NCBI RefSeq assembly: GCF_964199755.1
Contig: NC_133904.1
Coordinates: forward strand, 806,001-870,000
Origin: Larus michahellis
Taxonomy: Eukaryota; Chordata; Aves; Charadriiformes; Laridae
Reading direction: 5' to 3'
DNA length: 64,000 nucleotides
This document shows positions 26,401-39,739 of this stretch, in pieces. A program made the position numbers and the translations under genes. The notes below the pieces were generated by a model, which ran no database searches, had not been told where the DNA came from, and was given only the letters and a program-made list of their open reading frames with translations. Each line of letters begins with the position of its first letter. Position 1 is the first letter of the stretch.

Positions 26401-29400
26401 TAATCTAATTAACTTTTTAAGACTGAGCATCTGTTGAAGGAGCTCAGGTGATGAGAACTGGATGTTGCTGTATGTGGTGCTAACCAAGGAGAAAAAAGTT
26501 GCGAGGATGACAGGGGGCTTAGAAAAAGAAACGTCCTCCTTAGGATACACTAGTTTAAAGTCAGAGAGGTCTTGCTGACTGACCTCCTGTTCTTCCAAAA
26601 TATGGCTGGAAAGACAAAGCAATCAGGAAGAGGTATTTTCAGAATGCACTGGCTCTGGTTGTCCTCCAGAGAGTAAAGATAAATAAAGGGGGGTGTGTGA
26701 CTGAGAGCAGAGCTCCAGCTGCAACAGGGAAGCCAAGGGTGCGCAGACACGTGTGCAGACTGACCCCAGCACTGCCCCATCCCAACTGCTTCACCACGGA
26801 AATACAGCGTTCCCTCAGTCAGCTGAACGCTCCCTTCGGAGTTTTCCCTGCTTTGCTGTGATGCAGCACGAAAGGAGCGTCCTCGGCGTCGGTCGTTTTG
26901 CACAGGCAGATATTTCAAACTGCAGTTGGAAGGTGCCCAACGTGGAGCTGGATGCTGCAGAGCTCTGCAAGAGCAGGTAGCAGAGTCCCCGGGCGTCCAG
27001 CGTGAATCATCCCCATAGCAATGACCTTGGAAGCGTTTGTTACAGGAAATTACAAGAGTACAGCCCTTGATTAGTTCACTGCGAATTAAACGGCCATTGT
27101 ATCGCCTCTTATGTGGCCTGAAGGCAGCACTGGATTACAAAGGGAAAGTAATTGTACTGGCCCACACAGGCAAGGTGATAAGGAACACAGGTCAAAGTGT
27201 GGTGTGTGGTAAATAAAAACTGTATTTAATGTAAATTATCTGCCAGCGTTTCTCTCTAGAAATCAACGGTGAAGCAGAGGGAAGCATCATGGATTAATTC
27301 TGACTGGCCCTTGCAATGTTATTATAACATAAAGGATGAGATATTCCAAATGATACTCCAAATGAAAGAAATAAAAAAAGGAAGCAGATTAAATTACACA
27401 TTTGTTACTAATGTTTACAAGCATGATACTGAATCTCACAACCTACACTCTTCCGCTGTCTTTCAATTAGGACAAAAATAGAGGTTTTCTTCTTTTTCTT
27501 ACGGTGGCATTTGAGCCCCCGTGGTTACACCCTGGGGCACACACTGATGCCGGTCAAACCAGATCACCCAGGATTTCCTCTGCTGAGCACATCAGCCCAG
27601 AGTGGTTGGGGTAATACCTATGTCAGGCTGGGACAAGGTCATAGGAGTCCTGGTGGCACTGCTCCCCATCTGCCCCAGCCTGCCAAGCACAGCCCTGACA
27701 CTGGATGTCCCTATCTAGTCCCTCGGTCCTCTCCACTGTGGCTTTTAACAGGAGATGGGCAAATGCAGCCTCACACGAGGGCACTGCCTGGGGTGGTCTC
27801 TGTACCCCACCTGGGCACCCCACAAAACAGCACTTTCATTGGGTCAGAACACGGGCAATAAGGGGCCAGGGCCACTCTCCATGAGAGGAACCAGACCTTC
27901 TGGCAGGCTGCAGAAGGCAAGAGGAGCAGGAGGTCTGCAGCATCTTCTCTTCCCCAGGGCAGCCAGCCCTTCCGCCTAGACCACGGCCAGGCAGAAGAAG
28001 CCTGGCTGCCATGGCTCCTGCTAGTGAGGACAACGAGCCACCAATGGAGGCCAGCCCAGGAGCGGGGCTTTGGAGGACACAACATACATGTCATTCCCTT
28101 GGCCATCTGAGGCAGTGGCCCGGTCAATCTCAAGTGACACTGGGCCTGAGGACACTCCACTCTCTAAGCCCACAAGCTTCCACCCCAGATGGGTCCTCAC
28201 ACTGGACTTCATTCCCCCTTCAAGCCTGTCCCACCAAATGACTTGTGGTAGAGAAGAGGAGACAAGAGAGGGGTGAGGGGTGGTCACATCCCAAATGTAG
28301 ACGAAATTTGTGCTCCCCTGGTACTTTCAGACTCTAGCTAGATGCAGGGATGAGATGAGGGCATTGAGGGCATCTAGTTGCTCAGCTGCTGCATAAGCAG
28401 ATTAACTTTACGTGCGGCTGATCCATGGAGAAATGGATCAGCAGGAGTCCCTGACAAAGACAGATTTCTCCCGACTCACATTCTGCTTGCTCACAGTAAA
28501 CACCCTGGATGATGTTATTTACGTGACCTATCTTCTCTTCTCTGACTTGCACCACTTTACTACTCAACCTCCAACCTGGGTCGCAGCCATCCTATTAAAT
28601 TAGGCCCCTTGCTGAAGCAGCCCTGACAGTCATTTTTTCTTCCTGACCTCTCTGTTCACCCCAGGAATGCTCTTGACACCAACTGCAGTCCACTGGAAAA
28701 AGGATTTAGAAGACAGAAAAGTAAACCAATTGCTGTGAGAAGCTCCTTCACTTTTCCTCACCAGAGGAACAAGAACTGAACTCCTAACATGCCCTCCACG
28801 AAGCAGGGAGCGAGGTTAGAAGACACCAGTCCCGTTCTGCTCTCGGGAAGACAGAAGCTAACTCTTGAAGAGACCACTCCTGTCTCTGCCAGGCAGCAAC
28901 TGCTGCGATGGGCTTCTCTGCCCCGTGGGAAACTCCTGTGTGTGCCACAGGTACCGTAAAGGAAGGTAGGAGGACACAGGTGCAGGTATCTCCCGGAGAG
29001 GGAAAGCAGCTATGGCCGTTCAAGGTGTTTCCCTACACCCACTTGTCCTCCTTTTCCCTCTCCCAGCACCTGACACCATGCGCCTCCTTCAAACCGGCAT
29101 TCCCAAGGACCCCTGGGAATGAGGCAGCCTGGCTGTCTCCCATGGCATTTTCCTTTTCTCATGCCCATGCAGTATAACAGCTTCCCGTCAGAAGCTCCTC
29201 GTGGTAATGGCTTGTCTTCAGTGCCCTTCTGAGGCTCTGAGTGGTTTGAGTCAGCTCACCCTGAACCGCCAGCCCAGAGCAACGCTGCTGGAGCGAATGG
29301 AAATTTACTGCCGTGCATTCAGCGGAGTTACTCCAGGCTCACACCATGGAAGTGGGAGCACAATTGACCCTCTTGTTCTGCATCTCTTGGCTCAGAGGGC

Positions 29401-32400
29401 TTAATTAGACTGAACATTTAAAAAAATAATTGAGTGATGAGAGGGAAGCTATTTGGCAATTAAAGAGCAACAAAAAATTTGAAGCGGGTATGTGGCAGAG
29501 GACAAGGAGCAAAGGCAAGAATAGGAAGAATCATATTCACAGTGGTAAGGAAATATGAATTTTCTCTGGAAGCATTATTTAAATAATTTGTAACCTAATT
29601 CAGCACATCAAAGACTGTTCAGCTTTTCAGTGCCCTGGACGGACACAGTACTTCAGGCCAGCTCTAACTTCCAAGGACACAAGCACTTCCCTGGACTTAA
29701 TGGAACCATTTGCTCTTGAAAGCGTATCACATTACTGACCCATGTCGGCTTTTCCTTAGGCTGGCTCACTATTCCTTTTGCTTTCGGGGGAGCAGCTACA
29801 CGTCTGCTTCCATTTCCTTTAAGGTTAGAGACCAGGATTAGGATTTTACTACAGTGATTTATGTTTAACAGACCCAGAAGAGATTTGGGAAGCCGCCTCC
29901 TCCACCTTAAAGCATGTATCCTGTATGCTGTCCCGCTAAGGAAAGACTGCAGCACCTCCAGTTTTTGAGGCTTCTGTAAACCATACCCACCTGATCCGTC
30001 CCCAGGCACATCAGTGAGCTGGGAGATTGCTGCAAAGAGCTTCCTCTCTCCTCCTCCTCCTCCTCCTCCCCTGCCCAGGCTGCCTGAGCTATTCACCACT
30101 CTCTGGAAGCTTCCCAGACCAGAGAAGTCCCAGGGAAGATGAGCCCTGTATTATGTGATGAGCATAATGGGAGTAGGGTTGAGTATAGCTCTGGGCTGGA
30201 AAGGCAGTAAATATCAACTGTTGCAATGGCTGCTATTTTATTGACACCTAAATTAAATTAGAAATGCACACATTTCGTATAATTGAAAATATGTTAATGC
30301 ACAGTGGACACAGACAGCTCTTCTCGTCCTCAGCTCAATAAACTGTTGCTTTTCCTATACTGAAATGCCAATTCCTCTTAGAGCAATAAAGAAAATCTGC
30401 AAAAATTCTGATCAGTAGCCTATAATTAAAATCCTGGTTTTTCTACTGTGAAGGAAGAAATAAATACATAAGATTCTCAAGTACGATAATAAGTGTTTTC
30501 CAATCCATCTGTTGTAATAATAATTTGGTCAATAATTAGGACAAAGGAAGGTGTTCTTAAATTACATGTGGGAATACAAAAGCACGTTTCAAATTCAGGT
30601 CACGGTTTGACAGACGGAGCAACAATCTATGATGCTCAATTTGTGACTTGCTTAGTCTACGAGAAAAAAAAACCCAAACCCTAACCTAGGAATCAAAACT
30701 GTAAACCAAATGAGGTGCAGAAAGAGCAGAAGGGATGGGTCCATTGAGAGAGCGGTATTCCTGCACGCAGGTACACCAACCGTAATCCCCTGCTTGCAAC
30801 AAATGACTCCGCGCTGTAGAGCTCTTCCCCTGGAATGGCCATTTCCAATTGTCCGCCCGAGCATGAGTGGTAAATAGCAGCAGACAATTGTGTGGAAGTT
30901 GGGAAAAGCAAAAGAATTAGCCAGGCTCCAGTACCACTCCTTACGGCCCAGTGAGCTCTCATTGTATCTCTTAATCCTTAATAAGCGTTTGGCCTTAATT
31001 GCTGATTATATCTTAACCTAGTACTTATGCCATAATTGATGAACATTGTTTGCAGCAGAGTTTTGTAGCTCTTCAATACAGCTGGAAAGTCTTGCTTCAG
31101 TGCCCGTGCAATTGGATCCTCTCTGCATCCCGCGTCGCACGGTGGTGCCTGGCACCATCTAGTGCCGAGATGCCAGGCCGTGGCACGGCCCAACAGGCGC
31201 TGGCATGTCATCGCTCCAAGAGGTAACTGCTCCTCTTTAGAGCAGCTCTCATCAGCTGGAGTCAAAAAATCGTCTCAAAACCCAGCGTGAAACGGCCCTG
31301 GGTGCAGTGCAGAGCCCTTCTGCAACACAGGCGTCCGGGAAGGGCTGGACAAATTTCAACGTGAGCTCGACAGGCGAGTGGTTTAGTCTGCACAATGCGG
31401 AATATGCTCAACTCCTCCAGGTTTCTCGGTGACTTAGCACTGCTCCGTATAGGACTGGCTCCAGGGACAATAAAGAGAGATTTTGTTATGTGAACCTTTA
31501 CAGATTATGATGAAACTGCTGGGGGTTTTGATGGATAGAGCAGAAGATTCCCTGATGAAGCTGGGGATGCTTTAATGCCTTAAAATCCTGGTCTCAAGCA
31601 ACTATTAAACTTAGTACAGGCAACAGACAAACCCGCCACCATCCCAACCACTTCACAAATCAATGATTTTGGCAGCACTCATATTATCAAATTAATCTTT
31701 TTTAAAAAGATGTTTCATGACAGTCTGTTTGAAACCAACGCGATATAATACAATGTACCAAACAGAAGCCTTTTTTGGAATAAGACAGGCTAATATAACG
31801 GAGAATTGCCTGCTATCTTTTTGAACCTCATATGAAATAGAGTCCAATTAAGTCTACTGTAACCAGCATAATTTTGCAGATGGGGTCTTTATTAGAAGGC
31901 AATTCCAGCAACCATAGTCGAAAAAGGTCTTCACTGTCTTGGGGAGGATAAAATACCTGCCCTTGGAATATACAAATGTATATATTGTGACCATAATCAC
32001 CTCAGGAAAGTGAGGTAATACGTACATTTTGATACATTTTTTTAAAACTTCAAGGGCATGGTTTGAAATTTGTATCATCCTGGACTCTCTGTAATTCCCA
32101 CAAATAAATCCAGTAACAATTAGCAATACGTGGATATAGTTGCATGTGACTTCAAGAACAATCACATACACTCCTGGAGGCAATGGCTGTATTTGTGCTG
32201 CCTAAAATATTTTTATAAAAACGCTTACAATATTTTTTTAAGATGCTCCAAGAATTTTATTTGCAGTAGTAAGGCCTTTGAAATCTGGCACAGCAATACC
32301 CCCTCAAGCTAGAGAAGTCTTTGTCCCATGAAATCTCATTTATATTTAGCAGAGTTAAATTTAAATTATTATTTCCCTTCTCTGCTTGTGTTCCCCAGCA

Positions 32401-34329
32401 ACAAAACAAAAGAGCAATTGCATATGAATGCTTTGCGAAACCACAACCACCCTGTAAGACAAAAGCACCAGACCACCGCTATATTAAAATACTTGTCTTC
32501 ACTCTTGCTGAGCCACAGCTGCTTTTTCACAGTGCGTGTAACCTTCTCCCTCTGGAAGCAGGGAATCCCCAAAAGCTTTCGGCACGTACTCAGGGGCCAC
32601 AGCTACACCCATCTCCAAAGATTTTTATTTTTTTCCCTGGGGGCTCTTTGCAGCCTTTATAACCAGCTCTCCTCCTGCTGCGCTGGGCATTGAGCGGCAT
32701 TCTCTTCCGAAAGCTTCCCAAGCACGAGGGAGCACCCAGGTTTTCCACAGGTGCTGTTTTGCGGAGCAGGCGGGAGTTCACTCCGTTGGGCTGATGGGAA
32801 CCTCCCTGGCGCCTGCTCCGGCTGGGCACTGCGGGGCACCCCGGACTGCTCCCAACAGCTACGCGCCGCCCTGCTGCAGCTCTGCTCCTCTGAAGTTCAG
32901 CTCTTTCCAGGGACATCTGCAGCAACGCCTTCCCCTTTCTGCAACCGCTCCTGCTCCAGGGGAAAAGGGGCAGTTTTGTCCCTCGCCTGCCCAGCTCCTC
33001 TGGGAGAGCTGAACAGAGCAGCCACCCTGGGCTGCCAGCGCCAGCTTCCCTCTGGAGCACAGCTATAAAGCCATTTCCAGCGCCACATTCACTCCTCATT
33101 TCCCACACAGACAGTTCTTGGGTATTAGAGTGCAAACAGGGAAGCTAAATCAATGCTTTGCCTTTTCAATACTTATTCACTCCTATAGGAGTTCCTGACA
33201 ACATTTGTGGTTTCCATCCATTGCTGCAAATGTCATTTGTTATTAAAGGAATTTCACAGGCCCCTCAGAGCTGCACACATGGCTGTGACTGCTTCTGTTA
33301 AAAAAGAAAACAAACTTACTTCTGGAGAAATGCTATTCAGAGAAAACACCTTTTTTCAAAATGCCAAACTCTGCACTGAATGTCCCCAGCTGCTTCTCAC
33401 GAACAGATGTGCTTCCTGCTCCTGACCTGGATAGCAACTTCAAGCCAAACACTATTCCCTGGGCACAGGCGTACTCTTCAGACTAGTTTTTCTTCAGAAA
33501 GTGCTGCCATTTGATGAGTCAATCCCAGACGTTCCTTGGCTTGTTTTCATAATGCAACATGTTTTAAGAGATTAATTCGGATACCTCGCTCCAAATTACT
33601 TATTCTCAGAAAGATTTCCAAATCTTACATGTCCATAAATAAACTTAATCCCATTTCAGCTATAAAAAAAGGTACTGATTCTATTGTGCCTTCTTTCCAA
33701 GTTGATCCAAGTGCCGTCTTAAGAGATAAAAGCAAACATTTGCCCTAGAAGTCAACGTGCCTTAATTGTCTTCTGCAGCCAAAGTTACATTTTATTTCAG
33801 AGATGAGAAAGATGTAGCTGAGATGCTTCTGAATCAAAATGAGAACCAAGTGGCTCTGTGCCTCCTGATCCCTCTCTGCCAAAGATTCCTTATCTTGACC
33901 AGGCATCGCAAACCACCTAGTCTTGCTTCCCCCACCCTCCTGTTTTCTTTCCAGCTTTCCCTCCCATGTCTTTTATTTTTTCCCCCGTGTTTGAGTGGGT
34001 TTGCATAGCTCCAATTCCTACTTTATGTTGCCCTCCATCCCTATAAAACGATCCCGTGCTGAGTAGATGTACCCAAGGATGTGCTACAAAGAGAAGCCTG
34101 AACTGAGGGGCTGCCTGTCTGACCTCACCGGCGGCAGTTCCCCTTGTCGTTACTCCAAGAATAAAAGATGCTTCTGATGCGTGATAGGAGTGCCTATGTG
34201 TGGAATAAATACTAAATTGGCTAAAAAATACAAAAGTACAGCATTGTTCACACATTAAGGAAAAGTATAAAATCAAGAGGCTTCTGAGGTAGAAAATAGC
34301 CGCAGCTGGCATGAAGGACACAACATCTG
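20477..34329. other. Gene-poor flank, central part
   Basis: No known exon recognised. Open frames are short and mutually overlapping. A (TCC)n run lies at about 30046-30069. Two AT-rich blocks with tightly packed transcription-factor-like motifs, 23640-23790 and 27005-27260, look like candidate conserved non-coding elements. I saw no clear CR1 3' tail (the ATTCTATGATTCTATGA type), which is usually common in bird DNA. Confidence 0.55.
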
Positions 34330-34730
34330 TGGTTCCCTGATAAGCTACATGAGGTACGGGACGGGATGCAATTATTCCGTGGCTTTACCTTATGATGTAT
34401 AGCGGATACAGGAATGGGATGATACCATGAAACAGATAAGCTGCCAATTAGCTGCCCGCTAGATGCTCAGAGCCAACTTTTTGTCAAATTTTGATGAAAT
34501 GCTGTCCTTTGTGCGAACTTTGCTCATTATAATGTCATTATAATACCAAAACACACCTCCATCCCGAAGGCTACCCGCCTCCAAGGTGCGACCACTCCTT
34601 CTTGAGTCTGCGCCCTGAATTTCTTGTAAACTATACCTTTAATTGTGAAGCGAGAGAAATTTACACCAATCATGATAAAAGTATGTATGACTAAAGTCAC
34701 TCAAACTCCACCTTGAAGATAACAAATAGT

Positions 34731-34741
34731 ATAAAAATAGC
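34731..34741 (+). promoter_or_regulatory. TATA box of the LTR
   Basis: TATAAAAATAG lies about 330 bp before the AATAAA signal, the order expected in a retroviral LTR. It is undamaged, so the LTR could still initiate transcription towards GOLM2; activity is not shown. Confidence 0.55.
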
Positions 34742-35058
34742 CCAAGAGAGGGGGGATACCCGGGGAAGACACCATCACAAAGAATTACATCACTGACTTC
34801 TGGGATCAGTCGACGGGCTGAGCCTCTCTTCCCCCCCCATAGGGACGCCTTTGGGTAAGACTTAGATTATACCGAGTGCTTCCTCGGGAAACTTAGAAAT
34901 TTCTCTAGAGACTCTCTTTTCCTACATTTAAAGCCAGGCTGTATCGTTTATAACTTTGTCGCGCGTTTTGTATATGTAACAATACTTTCATTTGCACGTG
35001 CTTTGCAGACAGTGTATTTATCACCGGCAATCCTAAGAACCTATATATCTGTTGTTTA

Positions 35059-35064
35059 AATAAA
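35059..35064 (+). terminator. AATAAA polyadenylation signal in the LTR
   Basis: A canonical AATAAA sits at the expected R-region place of the LTR. It could end a transcript crossing on the + strand. Confidence 0.55.
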
Positions 35065-35310
35065 CTGCACTTTTTTAAGTAGCTAGTCGTTTTGGTTTCT
35101 CACTGAACGCGACCAAAGACTCGAGAGTGGCCGTGCTAGTTCATGAGCACGACTAGACTGAAGGTGCAGTCCACTATTAGTGTATCCAAATCGTAATAGT
35201 TTAATACATATTAAACGCGATTGGACTGATAGTGCTGAATTGGGCATCACTCAGAATTTAAACCTAGCCGCACCTAGCCTCCCACCTCAGTGAGGAGTGT
35301 TAGAACGCAA

Positions 35311-38300
35311 GGGGGTTTATCTTCTGCCAAAACCGCTTTGCCCCTTTTCACGCAACACTATGCAGTTGCTCAAACACAGCAAGCTAACTGAAAATAAGGC
35401 AGAGAAAGCAGCAGCACAGAATCTGACTAGCTAATACACACGGCTTTCTTCCAATGTACACTTGTGAGGAGCACGCGGATGTGCCGGTACACCTGTGTGC
35501 ACGGATGTGAAGATGTGAGCTTCTGTGGCTTTTTTCGCTTCTTTTTATGCACTCCAAGAGTACCAGCCCACCCCTCCACGCTTTCTCTGGAGCAATGCAA
35601 GGGAAGTAGCACCTGAGCCTTCTGAAAGCGGTGGAAGAATGGGAGCCATTTGTGACTTTGACGAGACCATTTTACCTATAAATGAGATGAAGTCTCTTCC
35701 AAGACGTGTCGCTAATAAACCTCAAAACATTGTTTAATGTTGTTGTAATGAGTTTTGATAAAATCTCAAATGAAGAAAGAGTTGTTGGGAAAGTATACAA
35801 TTACTCTAATACAGCATCAGATGGCAAGGTGTACAAGCAAACCGATGCAAACAGAAGTATGCCCATGATACATAATTATATGTCACCATTTCTTCATCGT
35901 TATGCTTTGCTGTTTTGCTTTAAGAGGAGGAAATGTCTTGCCTTTTTGCTGAGCGCTGTGTAAGTTTGCAGCGCTAAATACACTCATTTGAATATATATT
36001 TACAGTGTTGATTTTGAGGTAGACTGCTGTTGAGTTTAATTAAAATATGTAGTTTACCTGTGCTCCGACTTAACAAAGTTTTATGTGAACAAACCCATCA
36101 AAGTTATTGCTTTCAAACCTGAAGACGAACCAATCAGACAATGGGAATCAGAATATCAGTAGTGCTCAACCCAGAAATGGTAAACTACGGATTTCAAAGA
36201 ATTACGTTTCTGTGATACCTGTCTTTCTCGAGCTGAGAAAAATGCAGCCTGGGACTGCATGGCAGGGCAACCCACCCTTAAAAAGATCTCAAAAGTATGC
36301 TGCAAAATGACCACTCACTCATAAAATGTGCTGAAATTGAAATGTAACTATTTTTACTAATTACTATTCTTGCAAATTAGCAACCAAAACGGTTCATAGA
36401 TCCAGCTCTAAGATAAGTAGGTGGCAGTCACTTTGCAAGACAACTGTACTTTAAGCATCCATCTCATCCACCAGCTGAAACAACCAATATTGGGAAAAAA
36501 CCCCTCACCACTCCCCTGCTAGGTGCTATTTTGGTATTAATACCTTGCTACTTTAACTGTAGTCTCACAAATCTACATGGAAATGTTAGTAGGCTCTGCT
36601 GCTCATTTTGACAGTTGTTCAGCTTACCAACAGATGGAGTATGTTAATCAGTTTTTAATGTATATGCTAAAAGTCTGGGATAATGTAAGTTCTGCATTCA
36701 GAATGTTTGCAAAAATACAAGCTTGTAATACATGCAAAAAAAAAAAAAAGCTTCATTCTGCCGCAGTTGGAAGGAAACAGATCTTAGAATATTCATTATA
36801 TACTTCTAAAATCACTAATTTTCTGTAATGATGAATAGATTATTAAATCAGCATGTTCTCTTATGCAGTTTTCACTATTCTATATATAAAAATTTTAACT
36901 CTACAGTGGTATTTCCACTACTTAGAAAGAGGAAAAAGTCTGGAGTGAGTCAGAGCAACACCCCAGCCAAGAAACACGAAATGAAGTCCCTGAAGGCAAT
37001 TCAGCCTAGGAATATTTTCTTAAGGCTTATTAACAGAAGAATAATTCCAGTGAATTAATACAGCTCCAGACCTTTGGCCATGGCTGGACCTGGTAGCCTG
37101 CAGTCAGAGCTGATGAAAACAGTAACAAAGCCACCACGTTTGCCCTGAGGGGAGGCTCTTCAATGCCACCCCAGCATCCTCCGCCTCCTCCTGCTGTCCC
37201 ACTTTCTGGAAACCCCGCTGCTCGTGCTGGCTGTGGGTGGGTGGGTGATCATCTCTCCCCCAGGCTCCGAATCCCCAATCTCATTCTCCAATGTACTTCA
37301 CCAAAATGACTTTCATCAAAATCCTTGTGAACTTCCTGGCCAAACCAGTTGCCTCAATTCTCTACATTGGCCTTAATTGCCCTGCTCAGCCTGACCCGCG
37401 ATGCCATCCACATCCTCCCCACGGGCTGGGAGCTCCAGTGAAGCCATCTGAGATGCAACCTGGGTATTATCTACTCTGCTTGGCCCATGCCACATGCATG
37501 TCTCAGATCTTGTCCCCAGCTCTGTCACTAGCTGTTCAGAAATGGTATTCTGGGGCTCCTTCATGGCCTCGCCTCGCCTGGCACCGCAGAGGAGCCCGTC
37601 GCTGCTCCTGCTCTGCACCTTGCCGGTGAGGGCTGCCACCACTCAACTTCCCTTTTGCTGCTCCCTGATGACCTACTCCTCAATCACTCAGAGACAATTT
37701 TTCTGGATGCTGATAACTTACTGATGTTTTTTCTATCAGGACCTGTTTTCTTCTGCCTGAACTCAAATCTAAGCCTATCTTTCTGATAGTTCTTCCTGAA
37801 CATCCAACTATTGTCTTTTATAGAGTGCCTTTTCTCTTAGCTTTGAGTTAGATTATGCACAAAAAATAAATAAATATTAAAATCTAAAATTTATCTTAAA
37901 TCTTTATCTTAAAATCTAAATTTATCTTTCATTTCAAAACTTGCTTCGGATTCTGAAGGGATCAAAATACTTGAATGGAACAAGAACTCAGACTTCTTTG
38001 TTGGTTTAAATGATAAAAATGTCACAGCAATAACAATACAGAACACTAGTTCTAAAAATACCACACATGGGGCTCTTAAAATTCCCAACTTCACACTAGA
38101 AGAGAAAAAAAAAAAGGGGAAATAAATAATCAACCTCCCTCTGCAAAGTAAAACGTCTGAAGGGAAAAAGAAAATCAAACGTATGTTACGCATTTCATCA
38201 GCAAAACCATCCTACTTAGGGAAACCAACCAAGGAGAACGTCTGTGCCTCGCCTGTAAATGCTGTGGAAGGACGTGCTGCCCGAGCAGCTCTGGGGAGCT

Positions 38301-39739
38301 CTGCATGCCACGCAGGAGGCTGTGCCAGGCAACAGCCCGGGGAGCTTCAGGTACTTGGAAGTCAGCGTGCGTATTCCTGAAAGTCAGTAAGCCTTTAGGA
38401 ACTTCACTGGGTATCTGTTCATCAAGAGACATGCCCTAGATCCATACCAGGAACTAATGAAATGTGTTTTCCCCCTCGACCTGTCTAGTCTTAGAGCATC
38501 CAGCAGCATTTGATTTCTCAGTTACCCTTTTTACCACTGTCTGCATTTTTCCAGTGCACGATCGTTTCCTAACGCAGTGCGCCCTCAGCTGAGAGTGACT
38601 TCAGTAAATGTTTTCTGCTCACCACTGTACTGATTAATAGACCAGGAGAGAGGAGGCATTTTTCAGGCTATTAGCATTCAGGCCTTAATTATGAAATGCA
38701 GGGCACGCAAGAATACATTGTTCTAGGCAGTAACAGTACATAGATCAAACCAGCAGTTTCTTAGCTTATGAGGTTACTTTGAATGATTTCTTCATTTACA
38801 AGCGCTCACACGCTGCAGCTCATCCTCCTCTACAGTTACCACTCGGTTCCAACCACTCTTCTTTGGAAAATGTTAACACCTTCCAGAATGACTGTAATTT
38901 TATATTATCAAATCTCTCTGCACTTTTATAACACCCTAGTAATGCTAACAGAAAATTAATTCAATTAATTCATTTTTCTTCCCCGTGACTTACAAAAAAA
39001 TCCATAAATACTGTCTGCATTACTTTTTCTTGATCATCTTAATGAATATGCTGTAAGAATTTGCTATTTTATTGCTATTCATTTGTTAATAACACTTGTG
39101 TATATTAATATTATCAGCAGCAGACAAGAGGTCTACAGAAGCTCAGCAAATGGCAACCCCTCTCTGCAGAGACTCCGGGTAAGTTCTGAATCTTCAGTGA
39201 ACACACCTTCCCTCTGCAGTTCCTCTCTGCCCTCCAGGCTTCACAGCCTGGCAAGGAAAAGCTGTTCCAAACTGGTATTTTTTGATTGCTGCAGCATTTA
39301 CCAAGAGCCCCGCTTGCCACTGCAGGAGTACCATCAAGGACAGTGTGTTTCCGCACCTCGTTACACGATCTGTCGGTTATCGCCAATGTTCTTTATGCTT
39401 CACTGTTTTTTCCAGACTCTACACTCCCCAGAACACCTCATTTATCCCCAAGAGGACCATGTCCCAGGGGTGGTTTTGCATCGCTTTACGCTTTGGCTCT
39501 CAGTCCCCAGAAATACGTTCCTGTAGGAAAGGCCACACGGTGTCACAGGGAAGGTCCATCCCTGGAAACGCTTAGGAGTAAAGTACACAGTGACCCTTTG
39601 CCTCCTGTGCCCTCTACGTGGTTTAGGTTAGGAACACAGCTTGAATCTCCACCCTGTGTTTAGCAGTCCTTGAGGAACTGCTCCTCTGCTGATTTACGTA
39701 ACAGCTTTTAAAATTCATTTGTATTTGTGACCTCCACAA
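35311..39739. other. Gene-poor flank between LTR and LINE relic
   Basis: AT-rich, no recognisable exon. An A14 run lies near 36736-36749. A local imperfect duplication of an AAAATCTAAA...TTTATCTT block occurs at about 37877-37927. The block at 38630-38740 is AT-rich with TTAATTA-type motifs. Otherwise I see nothing specific. Confidence 0.5.

Larger units (their letters stand above)
34330..35310 (+). mobile_element. Solo LTR of an avian ERV-L-like endogenous retrovirus
   Basis: Reads as one LTR in + orientation with U3-R-U5 anatomy. U3 holds a TATA box (TATAAAAATAG, about 34731-34741). R would begin roughly 30 bp later. A polyadenylation signal AATAAA lies at 35059-35064. A U5-like stretch follows to a CA near 35309. 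The block around the TATA box and the stretch after AATAAA match my memory of bird ERV-L LTR consensus. No gag, pol or env frame lies on either side, so it is a solo LTR, presumably left by recombination between two LTRs. The 5' edge is uncertain (a TGTGG at 34328 is one candidate) and I could not confirm a 5-bp target-site duplication. Confidence 0.72.

Noticed and set aside
34328..34332. Exact 5' edge of the LTR with target-site duplication
   Set aside because: TGTGG is a plausible start, but no matching 5-bp duplication flanks it and the base after 35309, so the edge is left approximate.
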